Positions 8,544 to 16,791 of a stretch of DNA of 64,000 nucleotides are shown piece after piece. The notes under the pieces were generated by a model, which was given only the letters and a program-made list of their open reading frames with translations, made no database searches and was not told where the DNA came from. Position numbers and translations under genes: made by a program. The DNA lies in NCBI GenBank assembly GCA_049595035.1, contig JBMYKD010000003.1:1-64000 (forward strand), given 5' to 3'. The number at the start of each line of letters is the position of its first letter. The stretch's first letter is position 1. This DNA comes from UBA12202 sp049595035 (lineage in GTDB: Bacteria > Pseudomonadota > Alphaproteobacteria > Puniceispirillales > UBA1172).

Positions 8544-9727
8544 TGTGTGAGCTCCATGAATTCAACAGATTTGCCTTCAAGCATGCTGATTTGGTTTGTC
8601 GTATCAAGTGGGGTGAGAGTGGCATTCTGGTCATGCAATGCCGTGATTTTTAAAACAGTCCAGCCAGTATCACCACCAGTAGCAACCGCAAGTGAGTTTT
8701 CATTTAAACCTTGCTGGCGTCCAAAAGGCACAACCAGTTGATCACCCTGTCTGGTTAAAGTGGCCACTAGTGGCTGGCATAGCATTTTTTGTGTCACCTT
8801 ATGCACAAAATGCGGAATAGGTTGGGATAATGCAGCTGTCAGTTCTGTTCGTGATGATTTGGTTAAGTGATTAATAGCACGGAATGGCGATGTGCGGCCG
8901 ATAGGAATCTCGGCAATGACGGTTTCACTGAAGGCGGGTAAATAGGTATTCCCGTGAAATCCATTCATCATGTAGGTTACGGTCAGATGATCTGATCGGA
9001 TAACCCCATAGGCATTACGCGCATGATCAATGTAAATTTCCGGGACAATGGCAAAATCACCATCATGAACATGTGTTTTCCCACTTGTTAAAGCCATATA
9101 ATCAAAATCATCATTGGAATTTGACAGATTGCGAGCTGAAAATTGGCGATTACTGGCATTTGTCATATCCAGCTGGGGGCTTGCATCGGTTGCTTCAAGG
9201 ATTTCCTTGACCATCATATGTGCATGCGCTGATGCCCATGCAGGCACTTTTGGATTTACTTTGATGACAGGTTTATAAATCGTTGCGTTGACATGGGATC
9301 GCTGGCATTGATGTTCCGGCTTTTCCCCGATAACCGCCCGGATGGTGACGGCATAATGGGTATCGTCTTCAACTTCATTAATGACCGTATAATCCATGAT
9401 CATGCTGGCCGGCCTGATGACAAAATGATCACTCAGGCTTGTATCCGTGCTGACAGATGAAAATCCGTCAATTCTTGCCCCGCCTTGTAATGCAGCCAGA
9501 TACAGCGCATCTTCCAGGGCTAGCATGCGGGCTTCGGCTTTGGCATCTTCATGGACGATAACAGCCCGGCCAGTGGCTTCCGTATAACGCAACTCTGCCA
9601 GTGGTCGTCCCGGAAGAAGACAGACGAACAATGACACAAAGATAAACATTAACCGGCTGATCGTAAATCCACGATCTGCTGATGCCTGTGGTTGTGCTAA
9701 TATGGTCTGTGCTATTGCCATGATCAT
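8540..9727 (-). CDS. flgT: Flagellar H-ring protein FlgT
   Basis: In Vibrio, FlgT forms the middle part of the H ring that surrounds the LP ring and stabilises the motor. This 395-residue protein has a hydrophobic N-terminal export segment (about residues 22-44). The characteristic N-terminal domain follows (TEATGRAVIVHEDAKAEARM, then LEDALYLAALQGGARIDG), then a TolB-N-like middle region. The C-terminal domain has short beta repeats (GDQLVVPFGRQQGLNENSLA). The neighbouring FlgP supports the call. It is uncommon in the alphaproteobacterial flagella usually described. The gene follows flgP by 52 bases. Confidence 0.85.
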   Translation of the reverse strand: MIMAIAQTILAQPQASADRGFTISRLMFIFVSLFVCLLPGRPLAELRYTEATGRAVIVHEDAKAEARMLALEDALYLAALQGGARIDGFSSVSTDTSLSDHFVIRPASMIMDYTVINEVEDDTHYAVTIRAVIGEKPEHQCQRSHVNATIYKPVIKVNPKVPAWASAHAHMMVKEILEATDASPQLDMTNASNRQFSARNLSNSNDDFDYMALTSGKTHVHDGDFAIVPEIYIDHARNAYGVIRSDHLTVTYMMNGFHGNTYLPAFSETVIAEIPIGRTSPFRAINHLTKSSRTELTAALSQPIPHFVHKVTQKMLCQPLVATLTRQGDQLVVPFGRQQGLNENSLAVATGGDTGWTVLKITALHDQNATLTPLDTTNQISMLEGKSVEFMELTQ

Positions 9728-9779
9728 AATGTCCCGGAAATATAACGACTCTATATCCTTTATAAATATCTGGCAGTAA

Positions 9780-10325
9780 TTACCCGATATGTCTTGCGCT
9801 ATCCATCAGATAGGCAATCATTTCACGGTCAATTTCCAGCACGATTTCATATGTATCGGACCCGGTGGGGTTAATACGAACTGTCCGTGCGCCTCTGATA
9901 GTGCCGGTGACAATGCCTCTGAATGTGTCATTTTGAACCATCAGATCAATAACCGTTGTCGTACTGTCGACCTGTAAGCCGTGTATCTGTTCAGCCAGAT
10001 CACGCATGGCAGCCATGCGGGCGGCACGAATAGCCATCAGTCGTTTTTGCGCGTCGCTCCGTCCGGGTTGGGATGAAATGACAGCATATCCGACAGCGGT
10101 TAATGTTGGGATTTGGTCAGCCTTGGCATCCAGCACGTCTTTGACAGCAGCTAGGGATTCGGCCTGACTCATTTCCAGATCGCTTGAGCTACTTGTTGCG
10201 CCAGAAGAAGAATTCACCCCGGATATTAGGGACTGATCTCCCTGCAATACAACTGGCACCTGACATGCTGTAAGTGTTGCGATAAGTGGCAAAAGAGCCA
10301 GAGGTTTTAGGGTCTTATTAATCAT
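9780..10325 (-). CDS. flgP: Outer-membrane lipoprotein FlgP (LPP20 family)
   Basis: FlgP is an outer component of the H ring or basal disk in polar flagella. The start is set at ATG 10325 because GGAG stands 6 bases upstream, giving 181 residues. The leader MINKTLKPLALLPLIATLTAC ends in a lipobox cysteine (residue 21). The LPP20 domain follows at about residues 70-178: a SSQPGRSDAQKRLMAIRAAR helix, the RDLAEQIHGLQV segment and a DTYEIVLEIDREM strand. It is the first gene of the flgP-flgT-LysM-flgA-flgM-flgN-like set and has a sigma-54-like promoter 40 bases upstream. Confidence 0.85.
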   Translation of the reverse strand: MINKTLKPLALLPLIATLTACQVPVVLQGDQSLISGVNSSSGATSSSSDLEMSQAESLAAVKDVLDAKADQIPTLTAVGYAVISSQPGRSDAQKRLMAIRAARMAAMRDLAEQIHGLQVDSTTTVIDLMVQNDTFRGIVTGTIRGARTVRINPTGSDTYEIVLEIDREMIAYLMDSARHIG

Positions 10326-10364
10326 TTGGTTCTCCATCCGTGAGAAAGTGTCATATCGCGTTAT

Positions 10365-10379
10365 GCATATTTTATGCCA
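10365..10379 (-). promoter_or_regulatory. Candidate sigma-54 promoter for the flgP operon
   Basis: On the minus strand the sequence reads TGGCATA-AAAT-ATGC: GG and GC have the exact -24/-12 spacing and the first five bases match consensus. The predicted start site near 10353 leaves about 28 bases before the flgP ATG at 10325. It lies 38 bases from the divergent flhA promoter. Confidence 0.6.
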
Positions 10380-10417
10380 GCGGCCAGATGTGATCAAAAT
10401 CTCTCATAAAACGGAAC

Positions 10418-10432
10418 TGGCACGGGTTTTGC
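10418..10432 (+). promoter_or_regulatory. Sigma-54 promoter for flhA
   Basis: The plus strand reads TGGCACG-GGTT-TTGC, a perfect match to the core sigma-54 consensus. The expected start site is near 10444, giving a leader of about 170 bases before the flhA ATG. No intact gene was recognised in that leader; it may hold enhancer sites or a leader structure. The sigma-54 activator gene itself is not in the window. Confidence 0.75.
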
Positions 10433-10617
10433 CTCTATTGATTAGAAATAAAATACCTTGTGCAGAAGATAACCGCGATGAGATTTATGAAAGCATTATA
10501 TTACAATAACTTAATGGATAATCTGGCAAAGCACTATGTTGGGTTATGTCAGTTTTCTGACAATGTTTTATTGACGGATTTTGCTTTCTGGCCAACCCAG
10601 CGCAGAGGACAATAACA

Positions 10618-12717
10618 ATGGATGCTGTATTACAACGGTTAAATTTAGATATTTTAAGGTCTGTCTTCCGTAGCAGTGTGATGCCCATTGGTATCCTTAT
10701 TCTTGTGGCAATGATGGTGGTACCGCTTCCGGCCATTCTGCTGGATGTCTTTTTTGTCACAAATATTCTTGTTTCTCTCCTCATTCTGATGGTGGCTATG
10801 CATACCTATCGGCCGCTGGATTTTTCCAGTTTTCCCAGTTTGCTGTTGATTGCAACAGTTTTAAGGCTTGGGCTTAATGTGGCGTCAACGCGGATTGTTC
10901 TTACCGAAGGCCATGAGGGCGGTAACGCCGCAGGTGAGGTGATTGAATCTTTTGGCGAGTTTGTCATCGCTGGCAATTATGCGGTCGGGATTTTTGTCTT
11001 TATTATTCTGATCATTATAAATCTGGTCGTGATTACGCGTGGGGCTGGACGGGTATCAGAAGTTTCTGCCCGTTTCACCCTAGATGCCATGCCCGGCAAA
11101 CAAATGGCCATTGATGCTGATCTGAATGCAGGTGTTCTCACGAACGAAGAGGCCAAGATCAGACGGGAAGAAATTGCCAGTGAATCTGATTTTTACGGTG
11201 CCATGGATGGTGCGTCTAAATTTGTCAAAGGTGATGCCATTGCCGCGATATTTATTCTGCTGATTAATATTATTGGCGGACTGATTATCGGGATCACTCA
11301 GCATGATCTGCCTATATCAGTAGCCGCTGAAAATTATGTTCTGCTATCGATTGGTGATGGTCTGGTCGCCCAGATTCCATCTCTGCTTCTGGCTATTTCG
11401 ACCGCTATTATTGTTACCCGCGTATCTTCAACTCAGGATATGGCGCAACATATTGGCGCTCAGGTCAATCTGTCACGCGCATGGATGCCTGTAGCAGCGG
11501 TATTGGGGTTGATCGGGCTGATCCCGGCGATGCCTAATCTGTTGTTTTTATCAGGGGCGGCGATTGCAGGGCTTCTGGCAGCCAGTTCATATTTCAAGGA
11601 AGAGCAGGTCGCGGAACAGGAAACATTGGCGAATAATGTTCTTGAAAACCCTGAAGAAAATACAGAAGACGTTTCGCTGTCAGACATTGCTGATAATTCG
11701 GCTATATCCATCATGCTTGGCTATGGGCTGGTTGATATGGTCAGTGGGAATGATGGCGGTGTCCTAAGCACCAGAGTCACCGGAATAAGACGTCAGGTAT
11801 CCAAAGCACTTGGCTTTGTTGTTCCGTCAGTGCGGATCAGAGATGATCTGACCCTTGAGCCAAATACCTATCTGATTAAGGTTGGTCATACGATTGTTGG
11901 TGAAGATAAGGTTTATCCTGATCGCAAACTGGCTATCCCCGGTGAAGATGTTAATTTAAAAATTGACGGGATACAGGTCAAAGACCCGACATTCGGCATG
12001 GATGCCGTCTGGATCAATGCCAATCAAACCCGCGAAGCCGAAACCAAAGGCTATGTTGTGGTCGCCCCTGAATCGGTCCTGGCCACACATCTTAGCCATC
12101 TGGTTTATAAATATGCCGGACAATTGATCGGTCAGGATGATGTGCAGGAATTACTGGATAATCTGTCTAACTCTGCCCCGAGTCTGGTGCAGTCAGTAGT
12201 CCCGAAACTGATCCCTCTTCATAATCTTACTGCCGTTTTGCGCAATCTGCTTGATGAACGCGTGCCCATTGGCGATATGCGCCGTATTCTGGAAAATGTT
12301 GCTAATCTTGCGTCCCGCAACCTTAGTACCGCTGATATGGCTGAAGCATTGCGTCCGGTTCTGGCAGGCATGTTAATCCAGCAGGTAGCGCCACTGAATA
12401 GCCCGTTGCCTGTTGTTACCCTTGCATCTGATCTTGAAAATATGTTGATCACCATGCAGAAGCAGAGTGGCGAAGAGGGGCTGATCCTCGATAATGAGCT
12501 ATCACAGAAATTACTGACTAAACTGAACCAGATCAATGATGACATGTCATCAAAAGGCAAGCAGGCGGTTCTGGTGGTATCACCGATCATTCGCCGGTCA
12601 CTATCTGGCCTTGTCCGCCAGCATATCGATGACATGATTGTTATCGGATTTACCGAAATACCAGATAACCGCAAGATTGAGCTTGTGGCAACCATTACCG
12701 GTGAGGCGGAAAGCTGA
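10618..12717 (+). CDS. flhA: Flagellar export gate protein FlhA
   Basis: Inner-membrane core of the flagellar type III secretion gate and docking platform for export chaperones. The 699 residues match the family. Residues about 1-320 hold the membrane helices; the FHIPEP signature RFTLDAMPGKQMAIDADLN is at about 151-169, followed by EEAKIRREEIASESDFYGAM. Residues about 350-699 are the cytosolic nonamer-forming domain (PSVRIRDDLTLEPNTYLIKV). AGAGGA precedes the ATG. It is the first gene of a plus-strand run with the FlhF-like protein, flhG and fliA, and has a perfect sigma-54 promoter upstream. Confidence 0.97.
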   Translation: MDAVLQRLNLDILRSVFRSSVMPIGILILVAMMVVPLPAILLDVFFVTNILVSLLILMVAMHTYRPLDFSSFPSLLLIATVLRLGLNVASTRIVLTEGHEGGNAAGEVIESFGEFVIAGNYAVGIFVFIILIIINLVVITRGAGRVSEVSARFTLDAMPGKQMAIDADLNAGVLTNEEAKIRREEIASESDFYGAMDGASKFVKGDAIAAIFILLINIIGGLIIGITQHDLPISVAAENYVLLSIGDGLVAQIPSLLLAISTAIIVTRVSSTQDMAQHIGAQVNLSRAWMPVAAVLGLIGLIPAMPNLLFLSGAAIAGLLAASSYFKEEQVAEQETLANNVLENPEENTEDVSLSDIADNSAISIMLGYGLVDMVSGNDGGVLSTRVTGIRRQVSKALGFVVPSVRIRDDLTLEPNTYLIKVGHTIVGEDKVYPDRKLAIPGEDVNLKIDGIQVKDPTFGMDAVWINANQTREAETKGYVVVAPESVLATHLSHLVYKYAGQLIGQDDVQELLDNLSNSAPSLVQSVVPKLIPLHNLTAVLRNLLDERVPIGDMRRILENVANLASRNLSTADMAEALRPVLAGMLIQQVAPLNSPLPVVTLASDLENMLITMQKQSGEEGLILDNELSQKLLTKLNQINDDMSSKGKQAVLVVSPIIRRSLSGLVRQHIDDMIVIGFTEIPDNRKIELVATITGEAES

Positions 12718-12763
12718 ACCAGATAAACCAGATAAGCCCTAGGGGAAAGTAAGGAGAATCAAT

Positions 12764-13789
12764 ATGCCAACCATTACCGTTTCAGCAGCAGATAGTGCTA
12801 CCGCCATGGATCAAATCCTATCCCAGCTTGGTGATGATGCCTTGATCCTGGATACAAAGACACGCGATGGCAAGGTAGAAATCAGTGCTACAAATGATCT
12901 TGGCTATGCGCCAAAAAAGAAAGACAAGATCAGCGATGTATTTACCAAGGTGATGGAAGAAGAACTGCATTCCACCCGCCATTATTCAAATCCGATGACA
13001 GGCAGACCCAGTATGGATAAGGCGACTTCTGATGCTTTTATGAAAGCATTGGAAGATGATTCCAAAAACGCCAACCCTGTTGAAGACGATGCCCAGATCA
13101 ATATTCGTGTGAAACGGCTTAAATGGGAAAATGAGCGTCTGGCCAAAGATGTCGAATCCCAGCGAAACGATATTCAGGAATCCATAGAAACGGCAAAAGT
13201 ATTCTATGAAAAAGCACTGGAACAAAGTGAGAAATTACTGGAACAAGGTGAAGATACAAAAAAGAAAATGCATCATCTCACCTATGATCTGGATGGGCTT
13301 CGCTGGACAGTCAATGAATTGCAAAGCAATATGGTTAGTCGTTCCAGACACCGGCTTAGCATGGTTATTCTGGTACTGGCATTAGGCCTTTCTGCCGGAG
13401 CATATACCATGCGTGACCAATTAGCGGGATTAACGCCATTTATGTCAGGATTGATGCAAACAATAGGTATTATGCCCGCGGCTACCACAGATCAGATAGA
13501 AATTAGCGCGTTGGATGCTACCCGTATGGGTGATACGATCCGCATTAAGGGCATGGTAACAAATCATAATCAGAGTACGATCACATCACCCCTCATCCGT
13601 TTTCAGGTAAAGGATAAATCTGGCAGTGTTCTGGTAGAAAGGGATGTCAGGCTGGATCAGGAGAAGCTGAAGCCCAGTGCTACGGTCATGGTGACGACAC
13701 AGCTGGTGATGCATTCCAGTATGGCCGATGATGTTGAAACAGAAATTATTGCCATTCCAATGACCGAACAAGCTTCGGATAACGCATAA
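12764..13789 (+). CDS. FlhF-N-like membrane protein lacking the GTPase domain
   Basis: This gene occupies the flhF slot between flhA and flhG but is not FlhF. Residues about 4-45 (ATAMDQILSQLGDDALILDT, then DGKVEISAT) resemble the N-terminal domain of FlhF, where similar words such as ALxxVKxxLGxDAVIL occur. The SRP-type NG GTPase domain is absent: no P-loop is visible anywhere. Instead there is a charged coiled coil (about 110-190), one transmembrane helix (about 198-216) and a periplasmic beta domain of DUF3426/FxLYD type (about 240-335, containing DTIRIKGMVTNHNQSTI). AAGGAG precedes the ATG. It might be a membrane-anchored polarity or placement factor, which is inference. Confidence 0.75.
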   Translation: MPTITVSAADSATAMDQILSQLGDDALILDTKTRDGKVEISATNDLGYAPKKKDKISDVFTKVMEEELHSTRHYSNPMTGRPSMDKATSDAFMKALEDDSKNANPVEDDAQINIRVKRLKWENERLAKDVESQRNDIQESIETAKVFYEKALEQSEKLLEQGEDTKKKMHHLTYDLDGLRWTVNELQSNMVSRSRHRLSMVILVLALGLSAGAYTMRDQLAGLTPFMSGLMQTIGIMPAATTDQIEISALDATRMGDTIRIKGMVTNHNQSTITSPLIRFQVKDKSGSVLVERDVRLDQEKLKPSATVMVTTQLVMHSSMADDVETEIIAIPMTEQASDNA

Positions 13790-13829
13790 AGCTACTAGAA
13801 AAGCATAAAAAATACTTGCTGCGTTTGCT

Positions 13830-13844
13830 TGGATTGGAAATTGC
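13830..13844 (+). promoter_or_regulatory. Possible sigma-54 promoter before flhG
   Basis: The sequence TGGATTG-GAAA-TTGC has GG and GC at sigma-54 spacing, but only 4 of 7 matches in the -24 box. A start site near 13856 would fit the ATG at 13883. It could give flhG-fliA expression separate from flhA. The match is weaker than at 10418. Confidence 0.35.
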
Positions 13845-13882
13845 ATATAGAAATAAAGACAAAGCTTAATTAGGAAATAGTA

Positions 13883-14677
13883 ATGGCAACATCAATTGCA
13901 GTATGCAGCGGCAAGGGCGGGGTTGGAAAATCCAACGTAACTGTCAATCTGGCGATGATATATAAGCATCTCGGAAAGAGAGTTGCCATTCTCGACGCGG
14001 ATTTTGGCATGGCCAATACGCATATCCTGATGGGCGTGAATCCGGAACATCATATTAGTGAAGTTTTATCTGGTGAAAAATCCATATCTGACATTGGCTG
14101 TAAGGGGCCAAAAGGCGTTGAGATCTATTCAGGCGGTAGTGGCCTGCTCGATATGTTGAATCTAGATCAATCCAAACGGTTTCAAACCATCAGATTGATG
14201 GATGATATCGAAGATCAGATTGATATCTTGCTGATAGATGTGCCGGCTGGAGCATCTGATAATTCGGTATCCTTTGTTTCAGCGGCAGATCGTGCGGTTG
14301 TTGTGCTGGTGGGGGAGCCGACCAGTTTTCTGGATGCCTATTCCTTTATCAAGGCGTGCCATCTGGAAATGGACATATCAAATTTTACCATTGTTGTTAA
14401 TATGGCAAATAACGCGACCGAGGCGAGGCGCCATTATGACCGTTTTAATCAAATAGCTATGCAGTTTCTGGATGTTCGGTTGCGGTTTGGAGGGCATATT
14501 CCCATGTCACAACGTATTCGCAAGGCGGTTATAAACAGGCAACCTATCGCTGCCCAGAAATCTGACCTGCCAGAGTTCATAGCATTCCAATCCATTGCCA
14601 AGCAGGTGCTTGATTTGCCAACCAATCAGACAAATGGTATCCGGTTTTTCCAAAAAGGCATATCAGGTGAGGGATGA
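13883..14677 (+). CDS. flhG: Flagellar number regulator FlhG/FleN (ParA-type ATPase)
   Basis: MinD/ParA-family ATPase that limits flagellar number and place. The 264 residues show the deviant Walker A GKGGVGKSN (about residues 10-18), the LDADFGMANTHILMG segment and the Walker B region LLIDVPAG. The C-terminal region includes GHIPMSQRIRKAVI. The start is firm, because an in-frame TAG lies four codons upstream of the ATG. Hence the protein begins almost at the P-loop and lacks the N-terminal DQAxxLR activation helix that in many FlhG proteins stimulates FlhF GTPase. This fits the missing GTPase domain in the preceding gene. The fliA start follows 1 base after its stop. Confidence 0.93.
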   Translation: MATSIAVCSGKGGVGKSNVTVNLAMIYKHLGKRVAILDADFGMANTHILMGVNPEHHISEVLSGEKSISDIGCKGPKGVEIYSGGSGLLDMLNLDQSKRFQTIRLMDDIEDQIDILLIDVPAGASDNSVSFVSAADRAVVVLVGEPTSFLDAYSFIKACHLEMDISNFTIVVNMANNATEARRHYDRFNQIAMQFLDVRLRFGGHIPMSQRIRKAVINRQPIAAQKSDLPEFIAFQSIAKQVLDLPTNQTNGIRFFQKGISGEG

Positions 14678-14678
14678 G

Positions 14679-15401
14679 ATGAGAGCGCATTATCCTGAAC
14701 AAAAAGTGGATATTGAAGAGCTGATCAACAATCATCTTGATCTGGTGAAAAAGATCGCGTGGCATATGCATGGGCGCGTTCATCTTTCTATTGAAATTGA
14801 GGATTTAATTCAGATTGGATATTATGGGCTGGTGCTGGCCGCCCAAAATTACACTCCTAAAGAAGGCGCCAGTTTTTCAAGCTATGCGGGATTAAGAATT
14901 AAAGGTGAAATTGTTGATTTTTTAAGAAAAAACTCAAATCTCTGCCGGACAACAATCAAAAGACAGCAGGATGTGCGTCTAGCCGAACAGGAATTACGGG
15001 CAAAATTAGGTCGCGAGCCAGAATTACATGAATTGGCCAAACGCCTGAATATCGAAGAATATGAAATACTGGACTGGCAACAGGCTTTTGAAGCAAATAA
15101 TCACCAGTCCCTAGATAGTGTTTATGATGAATATTCGATCTGGTTTGTTTCTGACGAAAACAACCCCGAAGATGTCATGAATGATCAGGAATTGCGATCC
15201 TCTCTCAAAGATGCGTTGCATACTCTGCCAGAACGTGAGGCACTGATTATTCAGCTGTATTATGTGGAAGAGCTAAATGTATATGAAATTGCCGAAGTCA
15301 TGGAAATTACCACTGGACGTGTGTCCCAGATCAAATCTTCGGCCATCAAGCGGCTTAGAGAATATATTGGTAATCCGGAACATGGGTTCATGGTGGGATG
15401 A
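14679..15401 (+). CDS. fliA: Flagellar sigma factor FliA (sigma-28)
   Basis: RNA polymerase sigma factor for late flagellar genes, held inactive by FlgM (7030). The ATG at 14679 has GAGGG just upstream, and the protein has 240 residues. Region 2 is visible at about residues 14-80 (LVKKIAWHMHGRVHLSIEIE, DLIQIGYYGLVLAAQNY, FSSYAGLRIKGEIVDFLRK). Region 3 follows at about 105-150 (ELRAKLGREPELHELAKRLN), and region 4 with the helix-turn-helix is at about 178-232 (LPEREALIIQLYYVEELNVY, then EVMEITTGRVSQIKSSAIKR). It is downstream of flhG and overlaps the next gene. Confidence 0.95.
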   Translation: MRAHYPEQKVDIEELINNHLDLVKKIAWHMHGRVHLSIEIEDLIQIGYYGLVLAAQNYTPKEGASFSSYAGLRIKGEIVDFLRKNSNLCRTTIKRQQDVRLAEQELRAKLGREPELHELAKRLNIEEYEILDWQQAFEANNHQSLDSVYDEYSIWFVSDENNPEDVMNDQELRSSLKDALHTLPEREALIIQLYYVEELNVYEIAEVMEITTGRVSQIKSSAIKRLREYIGNPEHGFMVG

Positions 15402-15829
15402 AAGACTGGCAGCAGACTCATGAGATAAGCATGGCTGTGCAGACAGCGGAAATGCGTTTGAATCATGCCGAATTATCAGAAAGCCTTTTTGCAACATGTA
15501 ATCTTATCAATATTGCCAGAGGTCAGAGTATTGTCACCATTCTACCTGTGGAAACAGATATCAATGGCGGCACGGGTCAGGAAAGTCAACCGCCCATGGG
15601 GCAGGTTAAAATCCGCCTCGATAAAAGGCAGATGGAAATTCATGCGATATTATCCCGCCCTGCTTTTGACAGGCTGACTAGTCATGTCAAACATGTTTCA
15701 ACTCGCCCTCCGGTTATTAAAATTGAGGTGAGTGAGGCATTAGCAGTTAGTGTTGATGGTGATCTCAGGATTGATGAAGAAATGACGCTTGATATTGTTG
15801 ACCTAACCGTCACGATACCTATCCGATAA
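15398..15829 (+). CDS. Unknown protein coupled to fliA
   Basis: No family is recognised. The ATG overlaps the fliA stop (ATGA), so translation is coupled. The 143 residues form a mixed alpha/beta protein: a short N-terminal helix, then beta-rich sequence (GQSIVTILPVETD, GQVKIRLDKRQMEIHAIL) and a C-terminal beta stretch (MTLDIVDLTVTIPIR). There is no signal peptide or membrane segment. It converges on the hook/rod-type gene with only 1 base between the two stops. A cytosolic flagellar accessory role is suggested by position only. Confidence 0.65.
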   Translation: MKDWQQTHEISMAVQTAEMRLNHAELSESLFATCNLINIARGQSIVTILPVETDINGGTGQESQPPMGQVKIRLDKRQMEIHAILSRPAFDRLTSHVKHVSTRPPVIKIEVSEALAVSVDGDLRIDEEMTLDIVDLTVTIPIR

Positions 15830-15830
15830 A

Positions 15831-16619
15831 TTATCGATTAGTAAATTTGCCAATAATATCAGCTTCCGCCTGCATCATCCGCGATGACGCACCAAAGGCC
15901 TGTTGAGCCCGCATCATCATGACCATTTCATCACTAACACTGGTATTAGATGCCTCAATCGAGCCTTGAACGATTTGACCAAATACTCCGTCAACTGGTG
16001 CTCCCAAAATAGGTAAACCTGATAGATTATTAGCTTCAAACTCATTTAAGCCAAGTTGTGTTAACCCATTAATATTTCGAAATCGAGCAAGCCCAATCTG
16101 ACCTAATTGTAATTTAACATTAGTACCATAATCTGCTGATACCTCGCCTCTTGCATCGATTAAGATTGAGTTAACATCTAAAAATTGTCCGGATGTATCG
16201 TTATCCATTAGTCGGAAGGGAATAGTAATTGGCTCTCCCGTTGTAGACATTAAAACTTTTCCTGTATTTGTGATCATTTGTCCTTTATCATTAAGACTGA
16301 ACGACCCATCACGGGTGTAACTTCTGCCCCCATCTTCAGGGTCTTCTGCTACAAAGAAACCATAGCCAGAAATTCCAAGATCAAGTGTTAGGCCAGTTGT
16401 TTCTAATGAGCCTTGGCTATAATTGACACGCATACCTGAGTTGCGTGTACCCATACCAGTGGTTGCATTATCAGTTTTGTCGGAGGTTTTCGCATAGATA
16501 TCCTGAAACTCAGTTGTGCTTCGCTTAAAACCAGTGCTGTTGGCGTTTGATATATTATTTGAAATGGTGCTGATTTCTTTATTTGCTGCAAGCAGACCGC
16601 TGGAAATGATCGGTAGCAT
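15831..16619 (-). CDS. Flagellar hook-basal body protein (FlgF/FlgG/FlgE family)
   Basis: A 262-residue rod- or hook-type protein. The N-terminal helix and motif ISTISNNISNANSTGFKRST (about residues 16-35) and the segment LDLGISGYGFFVA (about 79-92) are family hallmarks. So is YTRDGSFSLNDKGQMI, and the C-terminal helix contains QGSIEASNTSVSDEMVMMMR. The length fits FlgF or FlgG, but the C-terminal EMVxMMRAQQAF helix is not decisive. It is encoded alone and converges on the fliA-downstream gene. Its codon use looks richer in A/T than neighbouring genes. Distal rod FlgF is the likeliest role. Confidence 0.75.
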   Translation of the reverse strand: MLPIISSGLLAANKEISTISNNISNANSTGFKRSTTEFQDIYAKTSDKTDNATTGMGTRNSGMRVNYSQGSLETTGLTLDLGISGYGFFVAEDPEDGGRSYTRDGSFSLNDKGQMITNTGKVLMSTTGEPITIPFRLMDNDTSGQFLDVNSILIDARGEVSADYGTNVKLQLGQIGLARFRNINGLTQLGLNEFEANNLSGLPILGAPVDGVFGQIVQGSIEASNTSVSDEMVMMMRAQQAFGASSRMMQAEADIIGKFTNR

Positions 16620-16661
16620 ATGACTTTTACCTCAATCTAGAATAATCACTTAAGGTGTTAT

Positions 16662-16676
16662 TCAAATATCATGCCA
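16662..16676 (-). promoter_or_regulatory. Weak sigma-54-like site before the hook/rod gene
   Basis: The minus strand reads TGGCATG-ATAT-TTGA. The -24 box is good (TGGCATG) but the -12 dinucleotide is GA rather than the near-invariant GC, so activity is doubtful. It lies 43 bases upstream of the ATG at 16619. It is reported because four other genes in this island have better matches. Confidence 0.25.
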
Positions 16677-16791
16677 GAACAGATGTTTTATTCATATATT
16701 GCGAAAACTTAATGGAGTTGAAATTTTAGCCTTTTATGGCATTATATAGTTGTTGATTAGTTTTTGATAATGTTGCTTTGGATATTCTCAC

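Noticed and set aside
10485..10784. Minus-strand open frame across the flhA leader and start
   Set aside because: It overlaps the N-terminus of flhA and shows no family features, so it is a shadow frame.
12764..13789. Calling this gene flhF
   Set aside because: Only the N-terminal part resembles FlhF; no P-loop or NG domain is present and there is a membrane helix instead.
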